From: Muricea muricata
Taxonomy: Eukaryota > Cnidaria > Anthozoa > Malacalcyonacea > Plexauridae
Assembly: GCA_963855995.1 (NCBI GenBank)
Contig: OY979717.1
Span: forward strand, 31,682,797-31,746,796
Direction: 5' to 3'
Length of the DNA stretch: 64,000 bases
Position 1 is the stretch's first letter. Every line of letters starts with the position of its first letter. The position numbers and the translations under genes are program-made. A model generated the notes under the pieces. The model was not told the origin of the DNA and did not search any database. It worked only from the letters and a program-made list of their open reading frames with translations. Below are positions 15,250 through 25,543 of the stretch, piece after piece.

Positions 15250-16580
15250 CTAAAAAATAACTAGTTACAAAATTCCCCTTCCCTTTTTGGCCATTTTTTG
15301 AAGCCTGATTGACATTCAACTGGCAGTCCCTTGTTTTTGTCAGCGTAATTGACACCATTTTGCCAAGAATGTACCAGATTTGTTTTCACTTTAATTTAAA
15401 AGGTAATGGACTTATGAACTGACAATGCTCTTTTAGTACAGATCGTTGAAAAAAGGAAACTGTCTACAGTTTTCATATGTTAATTTCTGTCATCTTGACT
15501 TCACCCAAACATAAATTATTTAATAACTGGGGCCAGTTATTCCATAGGCAGCCCAGGAACGTGGTGTTTTGTTTTGTTTTTTTTCGATGTGACGTATGCA
15601 TAATTACAATTACCCTTTTTCGCATTTTTGCTCGTTTTACAAACTTGTTTCACAAGTTAAGATACATTGAGTATGTAGAAAAAATATCGTAGATTTTATT
15701 TCTGTTATTATTTTAGCGTAATTGTAAAGATATGCCAAGTATTTTCGGATTATTTACGGGTTTAAATTTGTATCGTTAGTTTGTGTGAAGTTGCCTACCT
15801 TAGGGTAATTATAACTATGCATACGTCACATCGATAAAAACAAAACAAAACACCGCGTTCCTGAGCTGCCTATGGAATAACTGGCCCCGGTTATTAAATA
15901 ATTTATGTTTGGGTGAAGTGAAGATGACAGAAATTAACATATGAAAACTGTAGACAGTTTCCTTTTTTCAACGCACTGTACTAAAAGAGCATTGTCAGTT
16001 CATAAGTCCATTAACTTTTAAATTAAAGTGAAACCAAATCTTGTACATTCTTGGCAAAATGGTGTCAATTACGCTGACAAAAACAAGGGACTGCCAGTTG
16101 AATGTCAATCAGGCTTCAAAAAATGGCCAAAAAGGGAGGGGAATTTTGTAACTAGTTATTTTTTTAGTGAAAATACCTTCAATTGTAGTTGTATTTCATC
16201 CCAGGACTTATCCAACGGAAAGCCATCTATTATCAGACCGAGCTCCTGCAGCTTTCGGCTTATGATCAAAGCGTGGTACGTGGTCGTAAGTTGGATGCGG
16301 CAAAAGTATTAATTCTTTCTTGTGTACGTGTTCTTGGGCCCTTCCCGTCTCGCCTTTGCTGTTTTTCACACTTTTCCCGTCTTTTCCTCTTGAAGTACTC
16401 CCATGCCCATAGTTCGTGTTTGGGTTGTATCTTGGCCTCGAGTTTGAGTTCAAACTACCACGTCCACGATTTTCGCTAGACCCACGAAGCAAGCTAAACC
16501 ACTGCGACACTTTTTGCTCAATCGACGCATTTGTTGAACGGGTGTCTGAGGGAGGTCTTTCCTCGCTGTAGGCCGTAGGA
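14849..16580. repeat. Large inverted repeat, ~770-bp arms
   Basis: The left arm is about 14849-15618 and the right arm about 15802-16580, highly similar including intron sequence (for example ACATATGAAAACTGTAGACAG against its inverse). The 180-bp spacer at 15619-15801 is unique. The arms contain the exon copies described separately. Confidence 0.9.
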
Positions 16581-16660
16581 TGAGCGTCCAAAAGATGTTT
16601 TGAAAACGCATTCCGTTGCACCCCTCGTGGAACTACATAATTTTCACACGAATGGATAGA
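16208..16660 (-). pseudogene. Exon copy of the HECT/G2E3-like fragment, longer version
   Basis: Same protein as the + strand copy, but with an additional upstream part: a VVPRGVQRNAFSKHLL segment and a HPTAYSEERPPSDTRS segment. It reads into the same LPHPTYDHVPR block and ends at the splice donor near 16215. A GC-rich, CpG-containing segment upstream (16660-16866) is shared with 27862-28070 and looks like a promoter. Downstream exons are not in the window, so the copy cannot be complete. Confidence 0.45.
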
Positions 16661-16867
16661 TAAAAACTCACTTTATTAGAATCCGCTGCTCCCCAAGCGA
16701 AACAGGTGCACAGTTGGGAAAAAATTCCCTCCAAAGTTTGTTAATTTCGCGCTTTGAAATATTCGAACCGCCATTGTTTTGGTGACAAATACGCATGCGC
16801 ACAGTAGCTAAACTCCCACTGCGCACGCGCACAAACGCACACGACGTGCGAATTGCGTTATGCAAAA
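16661..16867. promoter_or_regulatory. Promoter-like segment shared with 27862-28070
   Basis: Contains GCGCATGCGTATTTGTCACC- and ACAATGGCGG-type sequence with clustered CpG, unlike the AT-rich surroundings. It is the inverse of 27880-28070. If DIRS-1 is removed, it lies directly between the minus-strand exon copy and the plus-strand start codon at 25544. That suggests a divergent promoter. Confidence 0.4.
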
Positions 16868-17260
16868 TAATTGGAGATTATAATGGGCTGCATGCAGCCT
16901 GAAGTGTAATATTAATTATACGAGAAATACGAGGCGAGATTTAACAATGCAATATCTTTTATTCACTCCAAAATTACAGTGAGTTTTAAGCTAAGATAAA
17001 CAAATAACACAACGTAGATCTGTATTAAACATCTATAAACCGCTGGAACGTCTGTGGGCTCTCGTCTTTAGAATGAACGACTCGTCAAATGATCTGAAAA
17101 GAAAATACATAAACAAGTAACACAGCAAGGGGTTGGCTAGCCAATGGGTGGGATTGCATTGTTAAATCTCGCCTCGTATTTCTCGTATAATTAATATTAC
17201 ACTTCAGGCTGCATGCAGCCCTTGTATAATCTCCAATTATACTTCAAAATACTCGGCTCA
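16868..17260. repeat. DIRS-1 left terminal repeat and internal complementary region
   Basis: GGGCTGCATGCAGCCTGAAG at 16885-16904 is repeated inverted at about 17203-17222. Segment 16950-17065 (TTACAGTGAGTTTTAAGC...) is the inverse of 25393-25500. Segment 17240-17280 is complementary to the outermost right end. This is the classic DIRS circularisation signal arrangement. Confidence 0.85.
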
Positions 17261-17286
17261 ATTTAACAATGCTTGTTCAAGGCGAA

Positions 17287-18223
17287 TTAAACCATGTTTG
17301 TGTCACTTGAAAAGACCGGTAACCCTGGAGTAGCATTAAATTGAGGTCGATAATAGAATTTTATAAAGGTGTTTTGTTGCGACCAGTCTGCAAACTGTAA
17401 GATGTCAGAAATTGAAAACCCTTGTCTGGCAACTTCTTTTGTAACAGCCCCACGAATAGAATGAGCTTTAAATGTAGAAGTATCAATACCAGACATATGT
17501 TATAACTCCTTCAGCCATCTTGCAACAGTAGCCGAAGACACCGGGTTATGAGGATTGATAAAGGACAATAATAACTTATTAGGTTTCGAAGAGTCCTTTG
17601 GTCTCCAAGAAATTGTACGATTTTCATATTCTCTGAGGCAGCTGCAAACACACAGTAAATCGTTATCTGGAAAGCTGGCATGAAAACATCGTTTTAAGTT
17701 TTCCCCAGGTTTAACATTTTTTGTTAATTCAGGAAGTTTAAATTCAACTCCTTCTGGATGAAAATACCTGAAACGCAAATCTCGGACTGCCAAGCCTGAA
17801 GCTCTGTCTGGGGCAGATAATGCCAGTAAACCCACCAGTTTGTAAGACAAAAGCTTGATTGACTGTTGAGCATTTGGACCTAAAGATGATATAAAGTCCA
17901 CAAGTTGGTTTACCTGCCATGTGTTGGCATAGCGTGGTTGAGGTGGACGAAGATGATATACCTCTTTTAAAAGCTGACAAACCAAAGGGTGAGACCCAGC
18001 CTTATGGCCCTCAATGAGTGGAAGAACTGCAGATAGGGCAGAGCGATATACATTTATTGTTCTATATTCTTTACCTTCATGGAATTGTGTGGTAAAGAAA
18101 TCCAACACATCATTTAGAGATGGTGAAAGGGGATTAACTGACCCTCGTTGAGAACACCAGCTACCCCACTTGTTCCAGGCTGAGGAATATGAACTTGTGG
18201 TGTTTTTCCGCCCAGCTGCGAGG
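17287..18223 (-). pseudogene. DIRS-1 tyrosine recombinase, one nonsense codon
   Basis: An integrase/recombinase-fold enzyme that inserts the circular cDNA. The N-terminal core-binding region shows SSYSSAWNKWGSWC and YRTINVYRSALSAV. The catalytic arginine region is ALSAPDRASGLAVRDL. The HxxR motif (HSIRGA) and the tyrosine region (ADWSQQNTFIKFYY) follow, in the usual order R...HxxR...Y. An in-frame TAA at 17497-17499 splits the frame just before the HxxR part. The 5' end was separated from the RT gene by the LINE, and the open frame upstream of 18223 is LINE sequence. The enzyme is therefore inactive unless the stop is an error. Confidence 0.88.
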
Positions 18224-18676
18224 AGGATTATTATTATTAAAACTTTATTGGATAAATAAATATATATACCAAAAGGAAGGAGCGCAAACGGGACTCGAGA
18301 TCCCATGCAAGGCACACCTCCAATTAAACTTTTAACATACAAAACATACAAACGAATATGCATAAATTAAGGTCATTAAGTAAAAATATACCAACAGCTC
18401 GAATGATTTGATTAAATTTCAAAACCGTTTAAAAGGTAAAAGCGAAATACATGTATTTTGTTAGAGGAATAATACCTTGAAATAACTTAAGGAACTTATA
18501 ATCAAATTTGAATTTGAATACTTCATTAAGATCGAGCAATAGTATAGGTTTACCTTACATTTAAATTCTATGACATGAACAAGTACGATATAACGACCAC
18601 GTACAGGTCATGTTTACATCATAACAAGAAAGTAGTAACTGTAAATATGTTCTTGATAAAAATGATCTGAATCTAG

Positions 18677-21330
18677 TTAGACTACGTAAGTCTGATGGCT
18701 GAGCAGTTCTACACACAATGTTCCAAAGGTGTACGATGCGATTAAAAATGAAGACTGGAATGTGCTTGTTTTACACGATGGTACTTTGAGCATTAAGCTA
18801 GGGTTTACACAATTTCGCGTCCGACAATGGCCTACGACTGAAACATAGTCAAAGACATTTAAGTCATAGTGCCCGTACATAGCTTTAAAAAAGAATGTTA
18901 AGTCCTTTATTTCTCTGTCGTAACATAGGGGCAGAAGATTAAGGGCCAACAAACGATCTTTGTAGGGGGCGTCTCCTATCTTTACTTGAAGAATCCATCG
19001 AGTAGCCCGTCTTTGAATTCTCTCAAGGTTGATTTTAAAGGTAGACTGGGACGGTGACCAGATTTCTGTGGCATAACACATCTGAGATTTCACTAAGGAT
19101 AGGTATAATGTTCTTTGAGCGTCACGATTCGTTAACAAGGGGCAGGTTCTTCGTAATAGTCCCAACATTTTATTTGCTTTGGATACCGTTAGGATGATAT
19201 GTTGATTCCAAGATAACTTACTGGTTACAGTCACTCCGAGGTCAACCTCGTTATCCACACGCATCAGTTCTGTTGAGTCAAGATGGTACTTAGATTCAAT
19301 TGGGTTTTTTCGGCGGGAAATTGTCAGAACTTTACATTTTGAGACGTTGAAGTCAATATTGGATTGCTTACTCCAATCGTCAGCGCAAGATAATGCTTGC
19401 TGTAGGAGATCGCAATCGTGGCTTGATTTTATTGCATTATACAGTTTTGTATCGTCCGCATACAATCCGGTCGACGTTGGTGGTGGAATGATGTCAGGCA
19501 GGTCATTGATGAAGAGAAGGAAGAGCATAGGACCTAAGATACTGCCCTGAGGGACACCAGAGGTGACTTGAGACCATCCTGAAGCTACGCCATCTACAAC
19601 GACACGCTGCTTACGTCCGTGCAGATAATCTGTGAACCAACTGTACATGTTGCCTGAGATACCGTAAGACTTAAGTTTCTTCAATAAGATGATATGATCG
19701 ACGGGATCAAAGGCTTTAGCAAAGTCAAGAAAGATAATATCTGTCTGAACGTTATTATCTAGTAGTTGTCCAACGTGATGTAAGGTGGTTAGAAGTTGCG
19801 TAACACATGAACGACCGTGAAGAAATCCATATTGTGCTTTATTTATTATCTCATGAAGATGGTTATAGAAACGATAGCAAACGCAGCGCTCCAAGACTTC
19901 ACTGATGAGGGGAAGTAGGGATACTGGGCGGGAGTTAGAAGCAGGTTCCTTCTTATTTTTCTTGTGAACCGGTGTAACATTTGCAGATTTCCATTCAGTA
20001 GGTAGAGTTCCAGTTTTAAGAGAGTGATTAAACAGTGAACAAAGACTAGGAGCGATGGCAGTGCTACATTGCTTTAGAATGAGACCAGGAATATTGTCTG
20101 GTCCAGGAGATTTAGATGCATCCAGGTTCCAAAGATGGTGAACAACTTCTTCCTCTGAGATGGAGATATCAGACAACAAAGCCGAGGTCAGCAAAGAAGA
20201 GGGTGCTTCGTTAATCTCAGTAGATTGAGCAGGACGAAAGACAGAACAGAAATAGGTATTGAAAAGTTCTGCTTTTTCTTTAGGAGATGTTGCTGTATGG
20301 TTTTTGAAGGTTATTACGGGGTTTGTCGTGGATCGGTGATGAAGTATAGCTTTATGATAGCTCCAGAACATCTTGGGGTTGTCTTTAAACAATGCTTCGA
20401 TCTTAGCAATGTACATTTTATGTTTATTCCTGATTGCGTACTTGACTTTTTGGCACAGGTTTCGCAGTTTAATCTTTCGTGCAGATGTTTTATTTTTCCT
20501 GTAATGTCGCAGAGCGGTATATTTCTTGCGAATTAGGTGACGAACTTCACCATCAATCCAAGGAGGGGAGTTGGTATCCGGCACAAGTTTGGTCGGGACA
20601 AAAGTGGTCACGATAGATAAAAATGTGCTTTTCCACTGCTCCCAGCATTCATCCATGTTATTCGTAAAGGGTACGTCCAACTTTGCTTCTGACAAGGCTC
20701 TACGTAATGCGGAAAAGTCGGTTTTGTTGTAGTCAAAGACAACACGTCGCACAGGTTTTGTTTTTGTAAATTTTGTACGGATGCTGAATTTTATAATGTG
20801 GTGATCAGTAGGGAAGTTGTGTTCATCAGAGGAAAAAGTTAATACATCGCATATCTTCTCTGCATTATTACAAAATAATAAGTCAAGCTTATTACCAGCG
20901 CGATGGGTTGAGCCTTCTATATACTGGTGAAGGAAATTATCACCCACAAGTTCGCAGAGATCTTCAGCATTTGCACATCCACCATTGTTAACAGGGGTTG
21001 TTGACTGACTGTCAGGCCACGATATATAAGTGAGGTTGAAATCACCAACTAACACAATGCAGCTATATTCTGGATTACTTAGCAATGAGTTGTTTAAGAG
21101 TTTAACACTGTCCGAACAACACTGAGGTGGACGATAATATGTGTAAAGAATTACAGATGAATTGTTTACTTTATTCAATTGTACGACAACAAATTCAGCA
21201 CCATCTCTTTCTAAGTCACAACGCCGAGTGGCTTGTAATCCTTCTTTAACTGCGATTAGCACGCCACCTCCAACTTTTCCTTTTCTATCTTTCCGAAAGA
21301 TATTAAAGCCGGGAAGAAGTTCAGAATCAA
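18677..21330 (-). pseudogene. LINE endonuclease/reverse transcriptase, main part
   Basis: The open frame covers 861 codons. The N-terminal part is the C-terminal half of an APE-type endonuclease (VGDFNLTYISWPD; SSDEHNFPTDHHIIKFS with the catalytic DHH-like motif). The RT follows with WKSANVTPVHKK, PVSLLPLISEVLER, FLDFAKAFDPVDH, SGVPQGSILGP and YADDTKLY. The tail is the CR1-type C-terminal region. The endonuclease start lies in another frame (21256-21912), with the break near 21310-21330, so this copy is probably inactive. The RT catalytic YADD is intact. Confidence 0.92.
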
Positions 21331-21912
21331 GGAAGTTTCATTTAACCATGTCTCGCAAACACAGATAACTTCATAATCACCCGAGTGGACTAACTCTTGA
21401 AGTAAGGTGATTTTGCAAATTTTGTTTGGTGGATTGTTCTCAATTGTGATAAATGACTTTACGCTTCTGGTATTTAAATAAAGGACTTTCATATCGTTAT
21501 TATCAGTCCTGGTAGACTTTACAGGACCTGGATTGATTTCCACATCATTAGCCAGGAGGAGAAGCATTAAAGGTAGGGATGACCGTTGCAAAAGTTTTAG
21601 AACATGTACAACTCGATGGATAACAAGCAGAGTAACATATTTCTTCTCTCGACATGCTTTATAAAAGCACGGTGGAGCAAGGAGTTTTGTGGTTGCGTAG
21701 AATAATTTCAGCTGACTTCGTTCTTTCGTCATTACGCCACGTAAAACCAGCCACAAGAGGACAGCTGTGTAACAAATTTTAGGTGCAATCATCTTGTAAT
21801 AGGATAATAGTAAAATGTTGTGAAGCTTTAAATAGAGGTTTTTCGGTTCTAATTGATGTTTGATAAATCGCTTGATTAATTCAAGCGCAAGCAATAGCGT
21901 GTTCGTTTGCAC
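21256..21912 (-). pseudogene. LINE N-terminal region with 2A-like motif and endonuclease start
   Basis: 218 codons. The first 120 residues are basic and hydrophobic without a known domain. A 2A-like sequence (LLLLANDVEINPGP, residues 117-130) follows, then the beginning of an APE endonuclease (MKVLYLNTRSVKS; VICVCETWLNE). The frame is lost near 21310 and the protein continues in the 18677-21330 frame. In CR1-type elements of several invertebrates such N-terminal 2A motifs cause ribosome skipping or act as part of a signal. That is known for the family, not shown here. Confidence 0.85.
21523..21546 (-). other. 2A-like translational recoding motif (DVEINPGP)
   Basis: Matches the consensus D(V/I)ExNPGP exactly, preceded by a leucine-rich stretch as in functional 2A peptides. 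Skipping would occur between the final Gly and Pro. Confidence 0.8.
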
Positions 21913-22204
21913 TCGTAATTAACCGTCGTTCACTCGCGTGTGCGTTGAAAAATAACGGAAATATCCTGTTCAGAATTTACAATGAACGTCTAATCAACAC
22001 AATATACAAACTTTTTCTTGATAGAATATTCAGGACCGTACACAAACTTGATATTCCCCAAGACAATGTTCTTAGCCACAATTATTCGTTGAAGACTGAA
22101 CTTTAATGTTTGGTTTTAATGTAAAATTTGAAGCAATTTTGCCGAGCGTCGTGCGTGCGTGTGCACGCACAAACGTGGTGACGTTAGTGGTAAACGTGGT
22201 GACG

Positions 22205-24196
22205 TTAGGATGTCGCTAGTTTGGCTAGAAAGTCCTCCCGTTTGGTAGCTACTGTTGATAGTAGCCACCCAGCAAGTTGCAGTTGAGGAAGGGGATGGTT
22301 CCTGCCCTCTCGTGTCAACAGGTCTTTCTGAACCGGCAATAGGATAGGGAAGTCTATGCAAAGTGTCAGTAATAGGGGATACCATGTTTGTGTTGGCCAA
22401 ACTGGAGTCACTATTACAAGGTGTTCTACCCTCTGACTCTGAACAAGTTGTAGACACCGACCTGTTACTGAGAATGGGGGAAATGCATATCCCCGAAATG
22501 TTGCCCAGTCTAGGGTGAAGGCGTCCGTGTGCACTGCTGACGGATCCGGCCTCCAACTCACATATTGGTCTAGTTGAAATGTGAGACAAGATGCAAATAG
22601 GTCGATGTTCAGAGGACCCCATCTCCGGTAAATCAAATTGAAAATGGCTGGATGAAGTTTCCAATCGCTGGAGTCCAGGAAAATTCTGGACTCTCGATCT
22701 GCTTGTACATTCTGGATGCCTGGAATGTACTGTGCTTTTATCAAAACACTGTGACTTAGACACCAATCCCAAAGGTTCTTGGCTAACAGTGACAGGATAG
22801 GGGAGTGGGTGCCCCCCATCTTGCTTATATAAGTTACTGCTGTTACATTGTCCATAAGCAGCAGTACCTTGGCCTTTGCCAAGTTCTTTGTGAAACACTG
22901 GACGGCTAGGGATCCTGCTAGAAGTTCTAGGCAGTTTATATGGTATAGGCTTTCTTGCCTGGACCATCGTCCCCCAGTGGAGATGCCTTGGCAATGGGCC
23001 CCCCACCCTTTGAGGGATGCATCTGTCTCGATGGTAAGATCTGTGGATTGATGGAGTGGAGCCCTCCCATTCCATGCAACTAGATTGTTTCTCCACCACC
23101 GGACCTCCTCCAGAGCATCCGAGTTGAGAAAAATCAGAGCTTCGTAAGAATTCTGTTTCTTTAAAACAGAATTCTTTGCTTGCTGCAGGTATCGGTAGTG
23201 GAGTGGAGCTGGAAAAAATGCTTGAATGGACGAAGATAGTAAGCCCAGGACCTTTGACAACTCTCGAACTGTGGTGACTGGGTTGTCCAAATGTTTTTGA
23301 CAATGATTTTGGACTTTCTTGAGTTTGTCTTTGGGGAGACTTAAACTCATGCTTACTGAGTTAACCATGTACCCTAGGAATTTTATTTGCTGGGAAGGTA
23401 TTAACAGGGACTTTTGGTAATTTGTTACAAATCCCAACCCCTCCAGAATGTTCAACGTTGTTGCTGCATGTTGAAGTGCAAGTTGTTTCGATTCGGCCAT
23501 TATCAAGAAGTCGTCTAGGTAAGCTATTAGCCGAATGCCCCTCTGCCTTAGGACTGACAACACTGGTTTCAGAAGTTTTGTGAACACTCTTGGGGCACTT
23601 GCTAGGCCAAACGGCAGACAAGCAAACTCCAGGAGGGAGTCCCTCCATAGGAACCGAAGGTATTTTTGGTGTTTTTCCCAAATAGGTACCGTTAAATAAG
23701 CATCCTTTAAGTCCACTTTTACTAAGTAGTCGTCTTTCCTTAGAAGATCTTTTAACATATGGATTGATTCCATTTTGAAATGTTCGTATGGAATGAAGCT
23801 GTTTAGGGGTCTTAGATTGATTACTGGCCTGAGACCCCCACACTTTTTGGGGACTACAAAGACGGAACTGACTAGTTCGACATAGACTAGTTCGTTTTGC
23901 CTGCTGGTTGGAACATAGTGAACTGCTTGTTTTGCAAGTAGTTCTTGTACCTCCTGATCGATTAATAACCGATTCTCCTGTGAGGTGTAACCCATTACAG
24001 GAAGATGTTCCTGGACTGGATTGCAGATAAATTGAATTTGGTAGCCTTGGGCTACCTGAAGGACCCACGGGTCCCTGGTTATTTGAAGCCATGCAGGTAG
24101 AAAAAATTTTAAACGACCTGCAATTGGATGGTTGGAAAAACTCAAAAGATTGTAAAGCATACCTGTAGGCAGATGATTTGGTCTTTGAATCATCAC
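22205..24196 (-). CDS. DIRS-1 reverse transcriptase / RNase H
   Basis: 663 codons, uninterrupted. It starts with an ATG that overlaps the gag stop by four bases (ATGA). It opens with a linker and DPWVLQVAQGYQIQF. RT motifs follow: VVPKKCGGLRPVINLRPLN, VKVDLKDAYLTVPI, LPFGLASAPRVFTKL, and YLDDFLIMAES (catalytic DD). Then FLGYMV and RNase H (ETDASLKGWGAH; LELLAGSLAV; LLLMDNVTAVTYI). A C-terminal tail of about 140 residues contains CLTFQLDQYVSWRPDP. No methyltransferase domain is evident. The frame ends at the LINE insertion target. It is the best preserved enzyme in the window. Confidence 0.93.
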   Translation of the reverse strand: MMIQRPNHLPTGMLYNLLSFSNHPIAGRLKFFLPAWLQITRDPWVLQVAQGYQIQFICNPVQEHLPVMGYTSQENRLLIDQEVQELLAKQAVHYVPTSRQNELVYVELVSSVFVVPKKCGGLRPVINLRPLNSFIPYEHFKMESIHMLKDLLRKDDYLVKVDLKDAYLTVPIWEKHQKYLRFLWRDSLLEFACLPFGLASAPRVFTKLLKPVLSVLRQRGIRLIAYLDDFLIMAESKQLALQHAATTLNILEGLGFVTNYQKSLLIPSQQIKFLGYMVNSVSMSLSLPKDKLKKVQNHCQKHLDNPVTTVRELSKVLGLLSSSIQAFFPAPLHYRYLQQAKNSVLKKQNSYEALIFLNSDALEEVRWWRNNLVAWNGRAPLHQSTDLTIETDASLKGWGAHCQGISTGGRWSRQESLYHINCLELLAGSLAVQCFTKNLAKAKVLLLMDNVTAVTYISKMGGTHSPILSLLAKNLWDWCLSHSVLIKAQYIPGIQNVQADRESRIFLDSSDWKLHPAIFNLIYRRWGPLNIDLFASCLTFQLDQYVSWRPDPSAVHTDAFTLDWATFRGYAFPPFSVTGRCLQLVQSQRVEHLVIVTPVWPTQTWYPLLLTLCIDFPILLPVQKDLLTREGRNHPLPQLQLAGWLLSTVATKREDFLAKLATS

Positions 24197-25368
24197 TGTC
24201 TGGGCAGAAACTGGCGGGGAGAGTTGAGCCTTGTAGCTCTTCCTCGACCTCGGAAGCTGTTGAAGCTGGTCTGACTGCCACGCATTGGGTTGAAGAAACT
24301 TGGGCGAGGCTGTGCTCTACCACCCCGGAACCGCCCTTGAAATCGCCGAGGGGCAGTCCCACGAAAAAACGGAGCACCAGATTTCTTGGCCTGGACAACC
24401 GTGTTCGCAGTCTCTGTGCGAAGCTTGAGACGAGATTCGAAACCCTCACCAAATAATTCTCTGCCAGCGCCACGGAAATCCTCTTTACCAAGCGACACCA
24501 AATAAGGATTAAGTTTTGCTAATACTTGTTCACGTCGTTTAGCTGAAAGTTGTGCAGAAGTATCTCCAACCAGAAGTATAGCTTTCTTCACGCAATTCAT
24601 TATTGCTGAAACAGTGGCACTTTCCAGGGTAATCTTGTCTTCAGATAGAGATTCATGCATGATCGCAGTGTTCTCATATAATGTACACAGGGGACCCAGG
24701 GTATCAAGTACCTTATCCTGGATATCTCTCAAGGGGGTATCACTTGCTTTTACCCCGGTTATCATTGGTGGTAGATAATTGTCCAGACTGGGTGTCCATG
24801 CTGCGTCTGAGACAGGTCTAGGAAATTCTCTAATAATTGCTCTACGATCAAAACGAGGCAACGGTTTGAACATGATGCCCAGTAAGGCATCAAGTTCTTC
24901 ACTTGCTTCCCAGCGGGAGCTAGTGGCGGGAATATCCTCAAGTTCGACTTGATCCGCATCCAAAGACGCGTCATTTATATGTTCTGTGTTCCCATCCTGT
25001 GACTTCAGGCGAAGGCGTTTGAATGGACCTTCACCCGTGCTCAGATCCACAGTTTCTGTGATCTTTCGTTTATTGGTCTGACACACCGTTTGGTCCACAG
25101 ACACTCCGGTGGGATTCTGACTGGTCGATTGGCCCACTGGCGCTGCGACCCTTGTATCATTCGTTGTCTGGCCGACAACGTGTGTTTGTAAATTAGGCTG
25201 AATAGCCGATAAAACCGCTTGAGAAATGGCAGTTAACATCGATTGGTCGGTAACCAAAGACTGCACCAACGCTCTCGCAGAGGGTTGATCATTAGTACTT
25301 ACGTTGTCCGGAGGATCGACTTGGATTAAAATATCTTCACCTTGAGCGTTTTCTTTTTCGGCCATCAT
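24193..25368 (-). CDS. DIRS-1 Gag-like protein
   Basis: 391 codons, intact. It begins 25 bp inside the right terminal repeat, as expected for the first gene. The N-terminal part is acidic and variable. The middle carries a conserved DIRS-gag segment (WEASEELDALLG, PLPRFDRRAIIREFPRP, LDNYLPPMI, DKITLESATVSAIMNCVKKAILLVGDTSAQ). The C-terminal end is Arg/Gly-rich (FRGGRAQPRPSFF; SFRGRGRATR), probably RNA-binding in place of a zinc knuckle. It packages the RNA intermediate by analogy with retroviral Gag. The DIRS-2 gag fragments match its N-terminal and C-terminal parts. Confidence 0.85.
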   Translation of the reverse strand: MMAEKENAQGEDILIQVDPPDNVSTNDQPSARALVQSLVTDQSMLTAISQAVLSAIQPNLQTHVVGQTTNDTRVAAPVGQSTSQNPTGVSVDQTVCQTNKRKITETVDLSTGEGPFKRLRLKSQDGNTEHINDASLDADQVELEDIPATSSRWEASEELDALLGIMFKPLPRFDRRAIIREFPRPVSDAAWTPSLDNYLPPMITGVKASDTPLRDIQDKVLDTLGPLCTLYENTAIMHESLSEDKITLESATVSAIMNCVKKAILLVGDTSAQLSAKRREQVLAKLNPYLVSLGKEDFRGAGRELFGEGFESRLKLRTETANTVVQAKKSGAPFFRGTAPRRFQGRFRGGRAQPRPSFFNPMRGSQTSFNSFRGRGRATRLNSPRQFLPRQ

Positions 25369-25392
25369 GTACGAGGACTGAATGAAAAAGAC

Positions 25393-25542
25393 GAGAGCCC
25401 ACAGACGTTCCAGCGGTTTATAAATGTTTAATACAGATCTACGTTGTGTTATTTGTTTATCTTAGCTTAAAACTCACTGTAATTTTGGAGTGAATAAAAG
25501 ATATAGCATTGTTAAATTGAGCCGAGCATTTTGAAGTATAAT
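25393..25542. repeat. DIRS-1 right terminal inverted repeat
   Basis: Inverse of 16913-17065, including CCGCTGGAACGTCTGTGGGC. It ends at GAAGTATAAT, directly before a foreign start codon at 25544. Confidence 0.85.
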
Positions 25543-25543
25543 C

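Larger units (their letters stand above)
18229..22206 (-). mobile_element. CR1-type non-LTR retrotransposon (LINE) inside DIRS-1
   Basis: It is bounded by the 5-bp direct repeat AGGAT (18224-18228 and 22207-22211). The 3' end (low coordinate) finishes in an AATAATAAT-type tail. The 5' end has a doubled GTGGTGACGTTAGTGG-like unit at about 22171-22206. Removing it places the SDILLAAGRKNTTSS frame of the recombinase next to the end of the RT gene, matching DIRS-2. It is about 3.98 kb long and so may be close to full length. Confidence 0.88.
16868..25542 (-). mobile_element. DIRS-1: DIRS-type retrotransposon, nearly intact apart from a LINE insertion
   Basis: It has inverted terminal repeats (left 16868-17065, right 25393-25542) and an internal complementary region at 17150-17250. 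The latter joins the complements of the two outer ends, as in DIRS1. Genes on the minus strand in order are gag (24193-25368), RT/RNase H (22205-24196) and tyrosine recombinase (17287-18223). The last two are separated by a CR1-type LINE. No target duplication is visible, as expected for recombinase-mediated insertion. Confidence 0.9.

Noticed and set aside
19347..20536. + strand ORFs within the LINE
   Set aside because: Antisense to the RT frame with YADD and other motifs.
22116..24491. Two long alternative minus-strand frames (395 and 376 codons) over the DIRS-1 pol gene
   Set aside because: They overlap the RT/RNase H frame and have no domain; the 663-codon frame carries all catalytic motifs.
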